This document shows positions 1 through 8,149 of a stretch of 64,000 nt of DNA, piece by piece. Origin of the DNA: JBKQVT01 sp963727245 (lineage in GTDB: Bacteria > Planctomycetota > Planctomycetia > Pirellulales > Thermoguttaceae); contig CAVSFO010000016.1 of NCBI GenBank assembly GCA_963727245.1, positions 248,001 through 312,000 on the forward strand. Reading direction: 5' to 3'. The position numbers and the translations under genes are program-made. Every line of letters starts with the position of its first letter. The first letter of the stretch is position 1. The notes below the pieces were generated by a model, which was given only the letters and a program-made list of their open reading frames with translations, ran no database searches and had not been told where the DNA came from.

Positions 1-1
1 C

Positions 2-232
2 GCCACGCTCCAGACGCTGGTGGCGGCCACGGCCTTCGGCCAGGGGCTGCCGGTGGCGGGCATCCTCTTGAACCATCCCTCACCGCCGCCGCCGGACGAC
101 CTCAGCGTGCCGCTCAACCGCCAGGAGTTGCTGGCCCGTTGCGTGCCGCCGCTGCTGGCGGAGGTCGCCTTCGGAGCCGCGGAATTCGACGCCCCCATCG
201 ACTGGTTCGCGCTGGCGCAAGAGCCGGCTTGA
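2..232 (+). CDS. bioD: Dethiobiotin synthetase, C-terminal fragment (cut by window edge)
   Basis: The gene runs in from outside the window; 76 codons plus stop remain. The segment starting TLQTLVAATAFGQGLPVAG followed by ILLN looks like the late part of dethiobiotin synthetases, where a glycine-rich 'GT(L/I)N-tL' helix is followed by a 'gl-v-GvilN' strand near the nucleotide site, and the remaining stretch ends with an acidic LAEVAF region. The family makes dethiobiotin from 7,8-diaminopelargonate, CO2 and ATP in the cytosol. A BioF-like gene at 4.5-5.6 kb fits a biotin neighbourhood, although the two are not in one operon. The catalytic N-terminal P-loop is outside the window, so the call rests on weak similarity. 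Confidence 0.55.
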   Translation, partial: ATLQTLVAATAFGQGLPVAGILLNHPSPPPPDDLSVPLNRQELLARCVPPLLAEVAFGAAEFDAPIDWFALAQEPA

Positions 233-280
233 GCCGTCGGACAAAGGAAAGGGCTCGCGCAGGGACGCAGGGGGAAAGTT

Positions 281-362
281 GTAGGGTGGGTCGAGCGCAG
301 CGAGCCCCACCATAACGTTTTCACGGGTTCTGGTGGGGCTCGCTGCGCTCGACCCACCCTAC
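281..362. repeat. Perfect 32-bp inverted repeat (REP-like hairpin)
   Basis: Arms 281-312 and 331-362 are exact reverse complements, beginning GTAGGGTGGGTCGAGCGCAG, with an 18-base loop at 313-330. It lies between the convergent ends of bioD and the GH127 gene. It could fold as a long hairpin and act as a bidirectional transcription barrier, but there is no T-tract, so a dispersed palindromic repeat is the safer description. Confidence 0.85.
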
Positions 363-401
363 ACGCTCCGCGCCTCTGCGCGAGTCTTCCTTCTTTCCGC
401 C

Positions 402-2465
402 CTACTTCACCGGCTTCCAATCGTGCGCGCCGGGCCCGGAGCCGATCACCGGGAAGGACGTAATCCGCAGCCGGGCGGCGCCCATCGGGATCAGTGTCAC
501 CGTCTCCACCGGCGCGTCCGATCGCACCGGACTGGGCTGCAAGACGTTCAACAGGCCGTTGGCGTCCAGCGTCCAGGCGGGGATCTTGCGGGCCTTCGCC
601 TTGATCTCAATCGGCGCAGTCTCGGGCGTAAACGGCTGCGCCGGCAGCGGCCCCGTGCTGCGAACGACCTCGAACGTGCGGGCCGGGGCCTTCTCGTCCA
701 ACACCAGCCCGTAGTTCCACGGCGTCGAGGGAAGCAGCTCGAACTCCGGCCACTGCGGGAACTTCTCGGCACGGCCGCCGAACTTCTTCCACTGCTCGCC
801 GATCTTCAGCGAGAACGTCAGCGGCCCGTAATCGACCGACGCCGAGTCCTTGTTCTTCGGCCAGGTCCGCACGCTGACGGCCATGGGGAGCTTCAGTTCG
901 ACGGCGTCGCCGCTTTGCCAATCGCGCTCGATGCGAATGAAGGAAAGCGGCTTGGCGTCCACGGCCACCGCCTGGCCGTTGATCGAGACGGCCGGCTGTT
1001 GGCACCAGCGGGGAACACGGAAGTAGAGAGGGAACCGCACCGCCTGGGGCGTCGTCAGCTTCAAGGCGATGGTGTCGCTGAAGGGATAGTCCGTGGCGGC
1101 GGCGATTTCGACGGCGGTGCCGTCGCCGGGGCCGACCTTGGCGGTCACGTCCGAGGCGGCGTACATCGTGGCGCACAGGCCGCGGTCGGCCGTGGCGTGC
1201 CACAGCTCTTCGGCGAAGTAGGGCCAGCCGTGCGAGACGTTGTGCTGGCAGCAGCGGAAGTCCCAGGGGCTAAAGGCGAGCATGTTGCCGCCGTTTTGGA
1301 TTCCCGGGGCCTTGTTCCTGGTGTCGCACACGACCATGTTGGCGCCGGTGAGGTAGTGCAGCCCCTTTTCGTTGGCCAACAAGGCGGCGGGCAGCGAGTT
1401 GAAGGCGACTTCTTCGCAGCGGTCGCACCAGACGGGATTGCCGCCGATCTTGGCGAGCATCTCGAAGCTGTGCATCAGCTCGACCCAGGAGCAGGTTTCG
1501 CAGCCCTGCCGGGGGTCGCCGTAGCCGGTGCGGACGTTTTCGTCGGCGGCGATGCCGCCGCCGGGGAACTGGCCGAACTCGCCGGTGATCTTCTGGTAGT
1601 TGCTCTCGGCGCGGTCGAGGAACTCCTGCTTGCGGCCCTGCATGAAGTAGACGCCCGGCTCGCGGAAGCCCTGGGAGATGTTCACTCCATGGCCGTCGAT
1701 GATGCCGGTGCTCCAGGGGGCGCCGCGGCGATGGATCTTCGCGGCCAGTTCCAGCAGCCAGGGCTCGCCGGTGCGGTTGTAGAGCCAGTAGACGCTCTCC
1801 AGGTTGTCCGAGGCCCGCATCTTGGACCAGTAATCAACCAGGAAGTCGGCCTCCTTGTAATTCAACTGGAAGCGGAAGTATTTCGACATGAAGGGCAGCA
1901 CCCGCGAATCGTGGCTATATTCGTAGTACGATTGCAGGGCGTTGAGCATGAGCATGTTGGGCCAGAAGTCGACACGGGCGTTGGGGTCGTTATGGACCTT
2001 GTTCGATCGCGGCCCGAACCAGCCGTCGGCCTCCTGGCTGGCCAGCACGGGCTCGATCCAGCGGCGGGCCTCGGCCATGGTCTTCTCGTCGTGGAGCACG
2101 TAGCCCAGGTCGCCGAAGCCCTTGAGCCAATAGGGCAGCTCCTCCCAGCCGTTGGGCCCCTTGCCCTTGGGGTCGGCCCAGGCGCTGTTGTCGAATTTGC
2201 AGAAACTCGACAGCTCGGTCAGATGGCCGGTCATGCCGTCGCGCTCCAGTTCCAGTTGGTACAGCAGCCAGCCCTTGGGCTTGATGGCGCCGATGGGCAG
2301 CTTCACCAGCGGGCTGGGCGCCAGCGGGGCACGATTCGACGTATACAGTCCGCCCCCGGGCGCGGTGGGCAATTGTCGAACCACTTGCACGTTGTCGTCC
2401 GCATTGGTCATGGTCGATGTCCCGATCAGAAGGATGGCGGCCGCGGCCGTGATGTTGAGCTTCAT
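402..2465 (-). CDS. Secreted GH127 (DUF1680) beta-L-arabinofuranosidase-like glycoside hydrolase
   Basis: A 687-residue protein of the DUF1680/GH127 type. Start chosen at ATG 2465, preceded by AAGGAGAG at good spacing and giving a signal peptide (MKLNITAAAAILLIGTSTMT, cut probably after TNA); a longer reading adds 28 residues before the signal. The catalytic zinc-thiolate set of the GH127 arabinofuranosidase HypBA1 (Glu-x-Cys and Cys-Cys) is present as E323-T-C325 and C405-C406 in 'FRCCQHN'. The family removes beta-L-arabinofuranose or other sugars from plant glycans, here presumably outside the cytoplasmic membrane. It stands alone, without an adjacent SusD-like or transporter gene. Substrate is inferred from family only. 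Confidence 0.88.
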   Translation of the reverse strand: MKLNITAAAAILLIGTSTMTNADDNVQVVRQLPTAPGGGLYTSNRAPLAPSPLVKLPIGAIKPKGWLLYQLELERDGMTGHLTELSSFCKFDNSAWADPKGKGPNGWEELPYWLKGFGDLGYVLHDEKTMAEARRWIEPVLASQEADGWFGPRSNKVHNDPNARVDFWPNMLMLNALQSYYEYSHDSRVLPFMSKYFRFQLNYKEADFLVDYWSKMRASDNLESVYWLYNRTGEPWLLELAAKIHRRGAPWSTGIIDGHGVNISQGFREPGVYFMQGRKQEFLDRAESNYQKITGEFGQFPGGGIAADENVRTGYGDPRQGCETCSWVELMHSFEMLAKIGGNPVWCDRCEEVAFNSLPAALLANEKGLHYLTGANMVVCDTRNKAPGIQNGGNMLAFSPWDFRCCQHNVSHGWPYFAEELWHATADRGLCATMYAASDVTAKVGPGDGTAVEIAAATDYPFSDTIALKLTTPQAVRFPLYFRVPRWCQQPAVSINGQAVAVDAKPLSFIRIERDWQSGDAVELKLPMAVSVRTWPKNKDSASVDYGPLTFSLKIGEQWKKFGGRAEKFPQWPEFELLPSTPWNYGLVLDEKAPARTFEVVRSTGPLPAQPFTPETAPIEIKAKARKIPAWTLDANGLLNVLQPSPVRSDAPVETVTLIPMGAARLRITSFPVIGSGPGAHDWKPVK

Positions 2466-2685
2466 GAGCAGTCTCTCCTTGCAGCGGTAAGGCAGGTTCG
2501 GTTGTTTTGTGGTCGTCCGGAAGGCAGGGACTCCGGCAACGCCGTCCAACGGTAGGTATCCCCCATTCTAGTCGGCCGATGGCAGCGCCGCAAGGGCCTG
2601 GCGGCCGAGACCGATTTCACTTCTCCCCCGCCGTGTCTATAATTCCTGGACCCTGAAGCTCGCCCCCTTTGCGAGGGCCATCGCC

Positions 2686-3522
2686 TTGACCGTGCTCCCC
2701 TTCACGATACTCTTGGGCCTGGGATCTTTCGCGGCCGGGCTGCTGGGCGCGTTGACCGGCCTGGGCGGCGGCGTGATCATCGTCCCGCTGCTCGTCCTGG
2801 TCTTCGGCGTCGATCTCCGTTATGCCTGCGGTGCTTCGCTCGTGTCGGTGATTGCCACCTCGTCGGGAGCGGCTGCGGCCTATGTCCGCGAAGGATACTC
2901 CAACATCCGCATCGGCATGGCGCTGGAAGTCGCCACCACGATCGGGGCCCTCGCGGGGGCATTTCTGGCCCTGCTCATCGCCCCGGGAGCGATCTCGATC
3001 ATCTTCGGCGCCGTGCTGTTGGCCTCGGCCTTCCTTTCCGTCCGCTCGCGGTCGCCGGAGAGCAGGCCGACGCAATCGGATTGGCTGGCCAGACGCTTGC
3101 GGCTCGATGCGAGCTTTCCCACGCCGGAAGGCCCGCGGACCTATCACGTCGTCCACGTGCCCTTGGGTTTCGCCCTGATGCTGCTGGCCGGCGTGTTGTC
3201 GGGACTGTTGGGGATCGGCTCCGGGGCCTTCAAGGTCCTGGCCCTGGACCAGGCCATGAAGCTCCCCTTCAAAGTGTCGACGACCACCAGCAATTTCATG
3301 ATCGGCGTCACCGCGGCCGCCAGCGCCGGGGTCTATCTGAATCGCGGCTATATCGCTCCGGGACTGACGATGCCGGTGGTGCTGGGCGTCCTGGCCGGCT
3401 CGCTGCTGGGGACGCGCATCCTGGCGTCCGCCCAGGTGCGGGTGCTGCGCATCATCTTTGCCCTGGTGATCCTGGCGGTGGCCGCCGAGATGATTTACAA
3501 GGGCATCACCGGAGGCCTGTAA
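2686..3522 (+). CDS. TauE/SafE-family sulfite/anion exporter, membrane protein
   Basis: 278 residues, about eight membrane segments, built from two internal repeats each starting with a glycine-rich loop: GALTGLGGGVIIVPLLVL at residues 20-40 and AGVLSGLLGIGSGAF near 170. This duplicated pattern is diagnostic for the TauE/SafE (DUF81) family, which moves sulfite, sulfoacetate or related organic anions across the inner membrane. Start is a TTG with GAGGG eight bases upstream; a GTG two codons later is possible. The next gene (DUF1634) begins one base after the stop, and this pair is a recurring operon, suggesting an accessory membrane subunit. Actual substrate unknown. Confidence 0.85.
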   Translation: MTVLPFTILLGLGSFAAGLLGALTGLGGGVIIVPLLVLVFGVDLRYACGASLVSVIATSSGAAAAYVREGYSNIRIGMALEVATTIGALAGAFLALLIAPGAISIIFGAVLLASAFLSVRSRSPESRPTQSDWLARRLRLDASFPTPEGPRTYHVVHVPLGFALMLLAGVLSGLLGIGSGAFKVLALDQAMKLPFKVSTTTSNFMIGVTAAASAGVYLNRGYIAPGLTMPVVLGVLAGSLLGTRILASAQVRVLRIIFALVILAVAAEMIYKGITGGL

Positions 3523-3523
3523 G

Positions 3524-3922
3524 ATGTCGCCTTTTCTGCCGCGTTTCACCGACCGCCAGGCCGAGCAGTTCGTGGGGCGGATCTTGCAGATCGGAGTGAT
3601 CGCCTCGGCCTTGGTGGTCTCGGCCGGCGGCGTTCTCTACCTGACCGAGCGCGCCGGGGAGCCGGCCGGCCACCAGGAATTTCGCGGCGAGCCGCCCGGG
3701 TTGTGCAACCTCTGGGAGATCCCCGGCGAGGCCTTCCACCTGCACGCGCGGGGCGTGATCCAGTTCGGCATTCTGTTGTTGATCCTGACGCCCATGGCGC
3801 GGGTTGCCTTTACCACCTTGGTCTTTTTCGCCCAGCGCGACTACACGTTTGTGGCCATTACGATGTTCGTCCTGGCCGTGCTCCTGTTCAGCCTCTTGGG
3901 CGCACGGTTGCTGCCGGGATAG
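3524..3922 (+). CDS. DUF1634 membrane protein, partner of TauE/SafE
   Basis: 132 residues with three hydrophobic segments, about 23-43, 78-97 and 107-128, matching the DUF1634 layout. The start codon lies one base after the upstream stop, so translation is probably coupled. DUF1634 proteins are repeatedly found beside TauE/SafE exporters; no catalytic residues are visible and a structural or regulatory role in the transporter is only inference from context. Confidence 0.8.
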   Translation: MSPFLPRFTDRQAEQFVGRILQIGVIASALVVSAGGVLYLTERAGEPAGHQEFRGEPPGLCNLWEIPGEAFHLHARGVIQFGILLLILTPMARVAFTTLVFFAQRDYTFVAITMFVLAVLLFSLLGARLLPG

Positions 3923-3940
3923 GAAGCCAGCCGGGGTCAC

Positions 3941-3985
3941 GAGCCGGAGGCAGGAGCCGGAGGCAGGAGCCTCCGGATATCGTTG
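3941..3985. repeat. REP-like hairpin, GAGCC...GGATA class (degenerate, with a 15-bp duplication)
   Basis: GAGCCGGAGGCAG occurs twice in tandem and is followed by GAGCCTCCGGATATCG. The GGAGGC/GCCTCC arms pair. This is a degenerate copy of the hairpin family seen near 4.43, 7.10, 15.33 and 37.2 kb. Confidence 0.6.
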
Positions 3986-4014
3986 CGCCGCCTCGTGCGT
4001 TGCCCCGCCCAGCC

Positions 4015-4335
4015 TCACCGTTGCGCCGTCAACTCCAAGCCGACGGCGCCGATGACGATCAGGGCGATGAAGACCAACCGCATCGGCTGGCTCGATTCTC
4101 GGAACAGGAGGATGCCCAGAACGGTGGCCCCGGCGGCGCCGATGCCCGTCCAGACGGCGTAGGCGGTGCCGATGGGCAAATCCCTGGCGGCCCGGGCCAA
4201 CAGCCCGAAACTGACGAAACTCAAGAGGATCGTCAGCACGCTGGGCCAGAGTCTGCTCAATCCGGCGGTGTACTTCAAGCCGATGACCCAGGCGATTTCG
4301 AACAGTCCGGCAAGGATAAGGAGGAACCAGGCCAT
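4015..4335 (-). CDS. sugE: Gdx/SugE-type small multidrug resistance protein (probable guanidinium exporter)
   Basis: 106 residues, four membrane helices, the standard size for a small multidrug resistance protein. The proton/substrate-binding glutamate is E13 in 'LFEIAWVIGLKYT', and the WVIGLKYTxG sequence is typical of the Gdx (SugE) branch that exports guanidinium in exchange for protons rather than the EmrE/QacE branch. It would work as an antiparallel dimer in the inner membrane. I looked for a guanidine riboswitch in front of the gene; the upstream DNA is instead a heptameric repeat array. Confidence 0.85.
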   Translation of the reverse strand: MAWFLLILAGLFEIAWVIGLKYTAGLSRLWPSVLTILLSFVSFGLLARAARDLPIGTAYAVWTGIGAAGATVLGILLFRESSQPMRLVFIALIVIGAVGLELTAQR

Positions 4336-4343
4336 GGGATGCG

Positions 4344-4490
4344 AAGGATGAAGGATTAAGGATAAAGGGGGAAGGGGGAAGGCGGAAGGCGGAAGGCGTT
4401 CATCCTACCGCCACGTTATCCCCGCGCCTCACGCCCGGGGCTCGCGTCCGTATTCCTTAATCCTTCATCCTTTATCCTTCATCCTTAATT
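4344..4490. repeat. Composite repeat: heptamer array, REP hairpin, inverted heptamer array
   Basis: Left arm: about seven 7-bp units in register with core AAGG and a variable triplet (ATG, ATT, ATA, GGG, GGG, CGG, CGG). Centre (about 4410-4452): the GAGCC/GGATAACG hairpin in reverse orientation. Right arm (4454-4489): TCCTTNA units, the complement of the left-arm units. The right arm supplies the stop codon and last residues of the BioF-like gene. Confidence 0.85.
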
Positions 4491-5623
4491 TTGAACTGGA
4501 CTTTCAGGCCGGCCATGGCTTCCACCAGGCCGTCGATTGCCTCCACGGTGTGGTTGGCGTTGACTTGGATGCGGAGCAGGCCGCCGTTGATGGGCACGGC
4601 GGGAAAGGTGGCCGACTGCACGTAGAAGCCGCGGTCGAAGAGCCACTTGCCGGCCTCCAGCGTGCGCTCGATGTCGCCGATGGTCACCGAGACGATCGGC
4701 GCCTGGCCGCCGAGGACGCCCAGGCCGAGAAAGCGGAGGCCGTCGGTCAGCCGCCGGATGAGCCATTGCAGCCGCTCCAGCATCTGCTGATGTTCCGGCG
4801 ATTCGAGGATGTCGCAGACGGCGCAGATGGCGGCCAAGTAAGGGGGCGGCACCGGTCCGCCGAAAATAAAGGTGTTGGAACGCATCTTCAACACCGGTTT
4901 CAGTCGCTCGGTGCAGGTGACGAAGGCCCCCAGGCAGGAAAACGCCTTGGAAAGCGACCCCACCATCAGGACCTGGTCGAGCGTGCCCAGGATCATGCGG
5001 GCGGCGCCGCGGCCTCCCGGACCGACCACGCCCGTGCCGTGGGCATCGTCCACATAGAGCGTGCCGCCGTAGCGACGGGTCACTTCGTCCAGCTCCCCCA
5101 GCGCCGGGATCTTGCCGGTCATGCTGTAAACGCCGTCCACCGCCACCACGCAACCCTGGTATCGCTCCTTGGCCAGGATGTCTTCCAGCGCCTGCGGGCA
5201 GCAAGGGTGAAGCTCCCTGAGCACGGCGCCGTTGGCGGCGGCAATCTTGGCCGCCTGCTGAATGCTGTCGTGGGAAAGGCGATCGACCACCAGCAAATCG
5301 TCCTTGGCGACCACCGCCGGGATCAGGCCCACGTTCGCCAGCGTGACGCTGGGGAAGATCAAGGTATCCTCGACGCCCAACCAGCGGGCCAGGCGGCGTT
5401 CCGCCTGGTGACAGAGTTCGACGGTGGAAAACGCCCGCGAGGCCCCGTTATGGGTCCCCCAGTCGCGGGCGGCCTCGATGAGCGCCCGTTGGACGTGCGG
5501 ATGGCGATCCAGGCCGAGGAAACTGTCGGAGCCGAAGTTGATCAGTCTGCGACCCTGCACCCGGGCGCCGCGATGATCGTCCATCTCCTCCAGGACCAAC
5601 TCCTTCAAGTGGATATCGCGCAT
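4472..5623 (-). CDS. PLP-dependent alpha-oxoamine synthase (BioF/KBL-like)
   Basis: 383 residues from ATG 5623. It has the signature of the 8-amino-7-oxononanoate synthase / 2-amino-3-ketobutyrate CoA ligase family: the PLP-contacting 'VDDAHGTGVVG' (D192-H195) and the Schiff-base lysine K226 in 'GSLSKAFSCLGAF'. The reaction joins an amino acid and an acyl-CoA or acyl-ACP with loss of CO2. A biotin role is plausible given bioD upstream, but sphingolipid- or antibiotic-type oxoamine synthases cannot be excluded. In-frame codons continue upstream of this ATG with family-like residues, and a second ATG at 5799 with a good GGGGAG site sits in another frame, so the true N-terminus may be lost to a frameshift. 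The C-terminal KIKDEG is encoded by the heptamer repeat. Confidence 0.8.
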   Translation of the reverse strand: MRDIHLKELVLEEMDDHRGARVQGRRLINFGSDSFLGLDRHPHVQRALIEAARDWGTHNGASRAFSTVELCHQAERRLARWLGVEDTLIFPSVTLANVGLIPAVVAKDDLLVVDRLSHDSIQQAAKIAAANGAVLRELHPCCPQALEDILAKERYQGCVVAVDGVYSMTGKIPALGELDEVTRRYGGTLYVDDAHGTGVVGPGGRGAARMILGTLDQVLMVGSLSKAFSCLGAFVTCTERLKPVLKMRSNTFIFGGPVPPPYLAAICAVCDILESPEHQQMLERLQWLIRRLTDGLRFLGLGVLGGQAPIVSVTIGDIERTLEAGKWLFDRGFYVQSATFPAVPINGGLLRIQVNANHTVEAIDGLVEAMAGLKVQFKIKDEG

Positions 5624-5906
5624 GCCCTCCAGGAAGAGCAGGCCCAGACGGACGAAACGGTCCTGGCTCAGCCGCGCCGTCAGCCGGTCGACCGCATTGT
5701 CGTGGCCCGCGCCACTCGCCTGGCGGCTTCTGCACTTCCGCCCCGAGCGGCCACTGGGGCGTCATGAGGGTGCTCGAGTGCTTCCGCCTTGGCGTCCATC
5801 CCTAGCTCCCCGCCTCCGAATAAACCGCTATTATTATGATTGCGTTGCATCCTTGCAAGTGTCTGTTTCCCCATAGGCCACCCCCCCACCTGACGAGCGT
5901 GACGCC

Positions 5907-7112
5907 ATGGCCGATGACCCGGCAGTGAACCGAGCGGGCCCGACCGCGCCGGCCCCGGCGGCCTGGTATCACGCCGGAATCTGGATGGGAAGCGACTTTT
6001 TCGGCTTGCTCCGCCTGTTGACGCGACATCGCTTCCGCGTCCACCCCGGACGGCTTCCCGCCTGCTTGTTCGACCTGGGGTTCAGCGTCTTCAACACCGC
6101 GACCGCGGCGCTGGAAACGCTCCTGTTGGGCCCCTGGGTGGAACGGGTCAAGCTGGAGGGCGACCCCATCTTCATCATCGGCCATTGGCGGACCGGCACC
6201 ACGCTGCTGCACGAGCTGCTGGCCCTGGACGGGCGGCATCGTTGCCCCACCACCTTCGAGTGCTTCTCTCCCGGCAACTTCCTCATCAGCGAGGCCCTGC
6301 TGAAGACCTGGAGCAGCTTCATCCTGCCGCACCGCCGGCCTCCGGACAACATGCCCATGGGCTGGGACCGCCCCCAGGAAGACGAATTCGCCCTCTGCAA
6401 CCTGGGAGTGCCCAGTCCCTATTGGAGCCTCGCCTTTCCCAACCAGCCGCCGCAGGCGAGGGACTATTTCGAGTTGGAACGGCTGAGCCCAGCGGAGCGC
6501 CGCCGCTGGCAGCAGGCGCTGCGGACGTTTCTGCAGCGGCTGACTTGGCGGCGTCGCGGACGGCTGGTGCTGAAGTCGCCCCCGCACACCTGCCGGCTGC
6601 CCACGTTGCGGGCGATGTTTCCCGACGCCCGATTCATCCACGTGGTCCGCAATCCCTACGCCGTCTTCCCGTCGACGATGCGGCTTTGGCAATCGCTCTA
6701 CGTCCTGAACAGCTACCAGCAGCCGACCTGCGCGGGGCTCGAAGAGCGCGTCTTGGCCACCTTCAGCCGCATGCACCAGCGGCTGCAGGCGACCCGCGGG
6801 CTGATCGCGCCGCGACGATTCTGCGAAGTCCGCTATGAAGACCTGATGCGCCAGCCGCTCTGCGCCATGCGGGCGATCTACGAGCAATTGGAGTTGGGGG
6901 GCTTCGAGCAGGTGGCGCCGGCCATCGGCAGATATTTTCAGGACCGTGCCGACTATCAGACCAACCGCTACGAACTAACGCCCGAGTTGCGCGAGCGGAT
7001 CAGCCGCCGCTGGCGGCCCTACATCGAGCAGTATGGATACGGGGGAAAGGGGGAAGGCGGAGGGCGGAAGGCGGAAGGCGGAAGGAACACGGAAACGAGC
7101 CCCGGGCGTTAG
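5907..7112 (+). CDS. Sulfotransferase-family protein
   Basis: 401 residues. The PAPS 5'-phosphosulfate loop is visible as 'GHWRTGTTLLHELL' (about residues 92-105) and the 3'-phosphate site as 'FIHVVRNPYAVFPS' near 240, as in the Sulfotransfer_3 family. These enzymes transfer sulfate from PAPS to carbohydrates, lipids or proteins in the cytosol; planctomycetes hold many of unknown target. The start ATG 5907 follows a short leader. The last 20 or so residues (from GGKGEGGGRK onward) are translated heptamer and REP repeat and have no place in the fold, so the original stop codon was probably lost to repeat insertion. Confidence 0.85.
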   Translation: MADDPAVNRAGPTAPAPAAWYHAGIWMGSDFFGLLRLLTRHRFRVHPGRLPACLFDLGFSVFNTATAALETLLLGPWVERVKLEGDPIFIIGHWRTGTTLLHELLALDGRHRCPTTFECFSPGNFLISEALLKTWSSFILPHRRPPDNMPMGWDRPQEDEFALCNLGVPSPYWSLAFPNQPPQARDYFELERLSPAERRRWQQALRTFLQRLTWRRRGRLVLKSPPHTCRLPTLRAMFPDARFIHVVRNPYAVFPSTMRLWQSLYVLNSYQQPTCAGLEERVLATFSRMHQRLQATRGLIAPRRFCEVRYEDLMRQPLCAMRAIYEQLELGGFEQVAPAIGRYFQDRADYQTNRYELTPELRERISRRWRPYIEQYGYGGKGEGGGRKAEGGRNTETSPGR

Positions 7113-7207
7113 CCCGGGGATAACGTGGCGTAACGATAAGCGACCCTCCGCCCTCCGCCTTCATCCTTCCCCCTTCCCCCCTCCGCCTTCCGCCCTCCCC
7201 CTTCCTT
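7041..7207. repeat. Composite repeat: GGCGGAA array, REP hairpin, inverted TTCCGCC array
   Basis: Left arm 7041-7085 is about six 7-bp units of the GGCGGAA/GGGGGAA type. The REP hairpin at 7097-7131 reads GAGCCCCGGGCGTTAGCCC then GGGGATAACGTGGC. The right arm 7145-7207 is nine 7-bp units in perfect register (CCTCCGC, CTTCATC, CTTCCCC and variants), complementary in type to the left arm. The element spans the convergent ends of two genes and encodes both of their C-terminal tails. Confidence 0.9.
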
Positions 7208-7856
7208 CCTTGTCCACCTGCCAGACGCGGCCCGTTTCCGGCTCCAGGGCGGTGAGCCAGCCCTCGCCATAACACCAGGTGTCGATGCACTTGAGGTATC
7301 CCAAGTCGAGGACCTCGCCGCTCTTCTGCGCCGTGTGGCCGACGATGGCCGTCTTGCCCGAGCAATGTGGCCCCGGCTGACTGTACCTCAGCGACGTCCA
7401 CAGCAACGCCTGGCGGGGCTGCTGGTCCAAGGCCACGTCGGCCGCATAGCCGGCGTGAACAAAGAAGTGCCGCTCCGTCTCATAGAACAGGCGGCAGCGG
7501 CGGATGAAGTCGAGGTGGGCGGGAAACTCGCCGGCGAGCTGCGCGGGCGAAGTCGCCCCGTAGGAAGCCAGCGTCGCCTCGCCGCCGAAAAGCAACCATT
7601 CCGCCAGCAGCCCCTCTCCCCCTTCGCACACCGCAAGCATCATCTCATCGTGATTGCCCAGCAGCGAGACCAGGCGGGTCTGCCGCCCCAAGGCGATCAA
7701 ACGCTCCAGCACGCCGCGGGTGTCGGGCCCGCGGTCCACGTAATCGCCCATGGCGACGATCGTGTCCTGCGGTTGCGGGTCGATCAACTCCAGCAGCTTG
7801 TCCAGGGCGGCCAGGCAGCCGTGAATGTCGCCGATGGCAATGGTTCTTTGCGGCAC
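7161..7856 (-). CDS. PPP-family metallophosphatase (serine/threonine protein phosphatase / bis-tetraphosphatase type)
   Basis: The core carries the phosphoprotein phosphatase metal-site motifs in order: GDIHG ('IAIGDIHGCLAALDKLL'), GDYVDRG ('VAMGDYVDRGPDTRG') and GNHD ('SLLGNHDEMML'), then a distal histidine in 'FFVHAGY' and 'IVGHT'. Family members dephosphorylate proteins or split Ap4A with two bound metal ions. The start is uncertain: GTG 7856 puts the first motif a few residues in, whereas ATG 8003 adds 49 residues rich in Pro/Arg with no family likeness. The final 14 residues (GRGRAEGGGG...) come from the heptamer array. Confidence 0.82.
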   Translation of the reverse strand: MPQRTIAIGDIHGCLAALDKLLELIDPQPQDTIVAMGDYVDRGPDTRGVLERLIALGRQTRLVSLLGNHDEMMLAVCEGGEGLLAEWLLFGGEATLASYGATSPAQLAGEFPAHLDFIRRCRLFYETERHFFVHAGYAADVALDQQPRQALLWTSLRYSQPGPHCSGKTAIVGHTAQKSGEVLDLGYLKCIDTWCYGEGWLTALEPETGRVWQVDKEGRGRAEGGGGKGEG

Positions 7857-8149
7857 GGGCTGGCCAAGCGGGGGCGAGGATTCGGGAATTAGGGACCGCC
7901 CGGGCCGACACGCCGCGGCCACGGGCCGAAACGGAATTATAGCGGGCCAGTCCGAAGGCCGCACGTGCGCCGCTGCACCTTCCGCGACGGCGTGGGCTTG
8001 CAATGGCCGGATTCCTTATCGCCCCCCACCCCCCCTTAGGGTTTCACGGCCTTGCTTCCACCGTCCTTTTGGGTCTTTTGTTGACGGCATCTTTTGGGGT
8101 GATTAGAATGGAGTGAGGTTATAGCGTAGCGTCCACGGTTTCTATCCTC

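Noticed and set aside
333..2555. 740-codon plus-strand ORF over the GH127 gene
   Set aside because: It is the antisense of a clear GH127 protein; long open antisense frames are expected at this GC content.
4336..4471. Guanidine riboswitch in front of the SugE-like gene
   Set aside because: The upstream DNA is the heptamer/REP repeat; no ykkC-type or tandem ACGR-loop hairpins seen.
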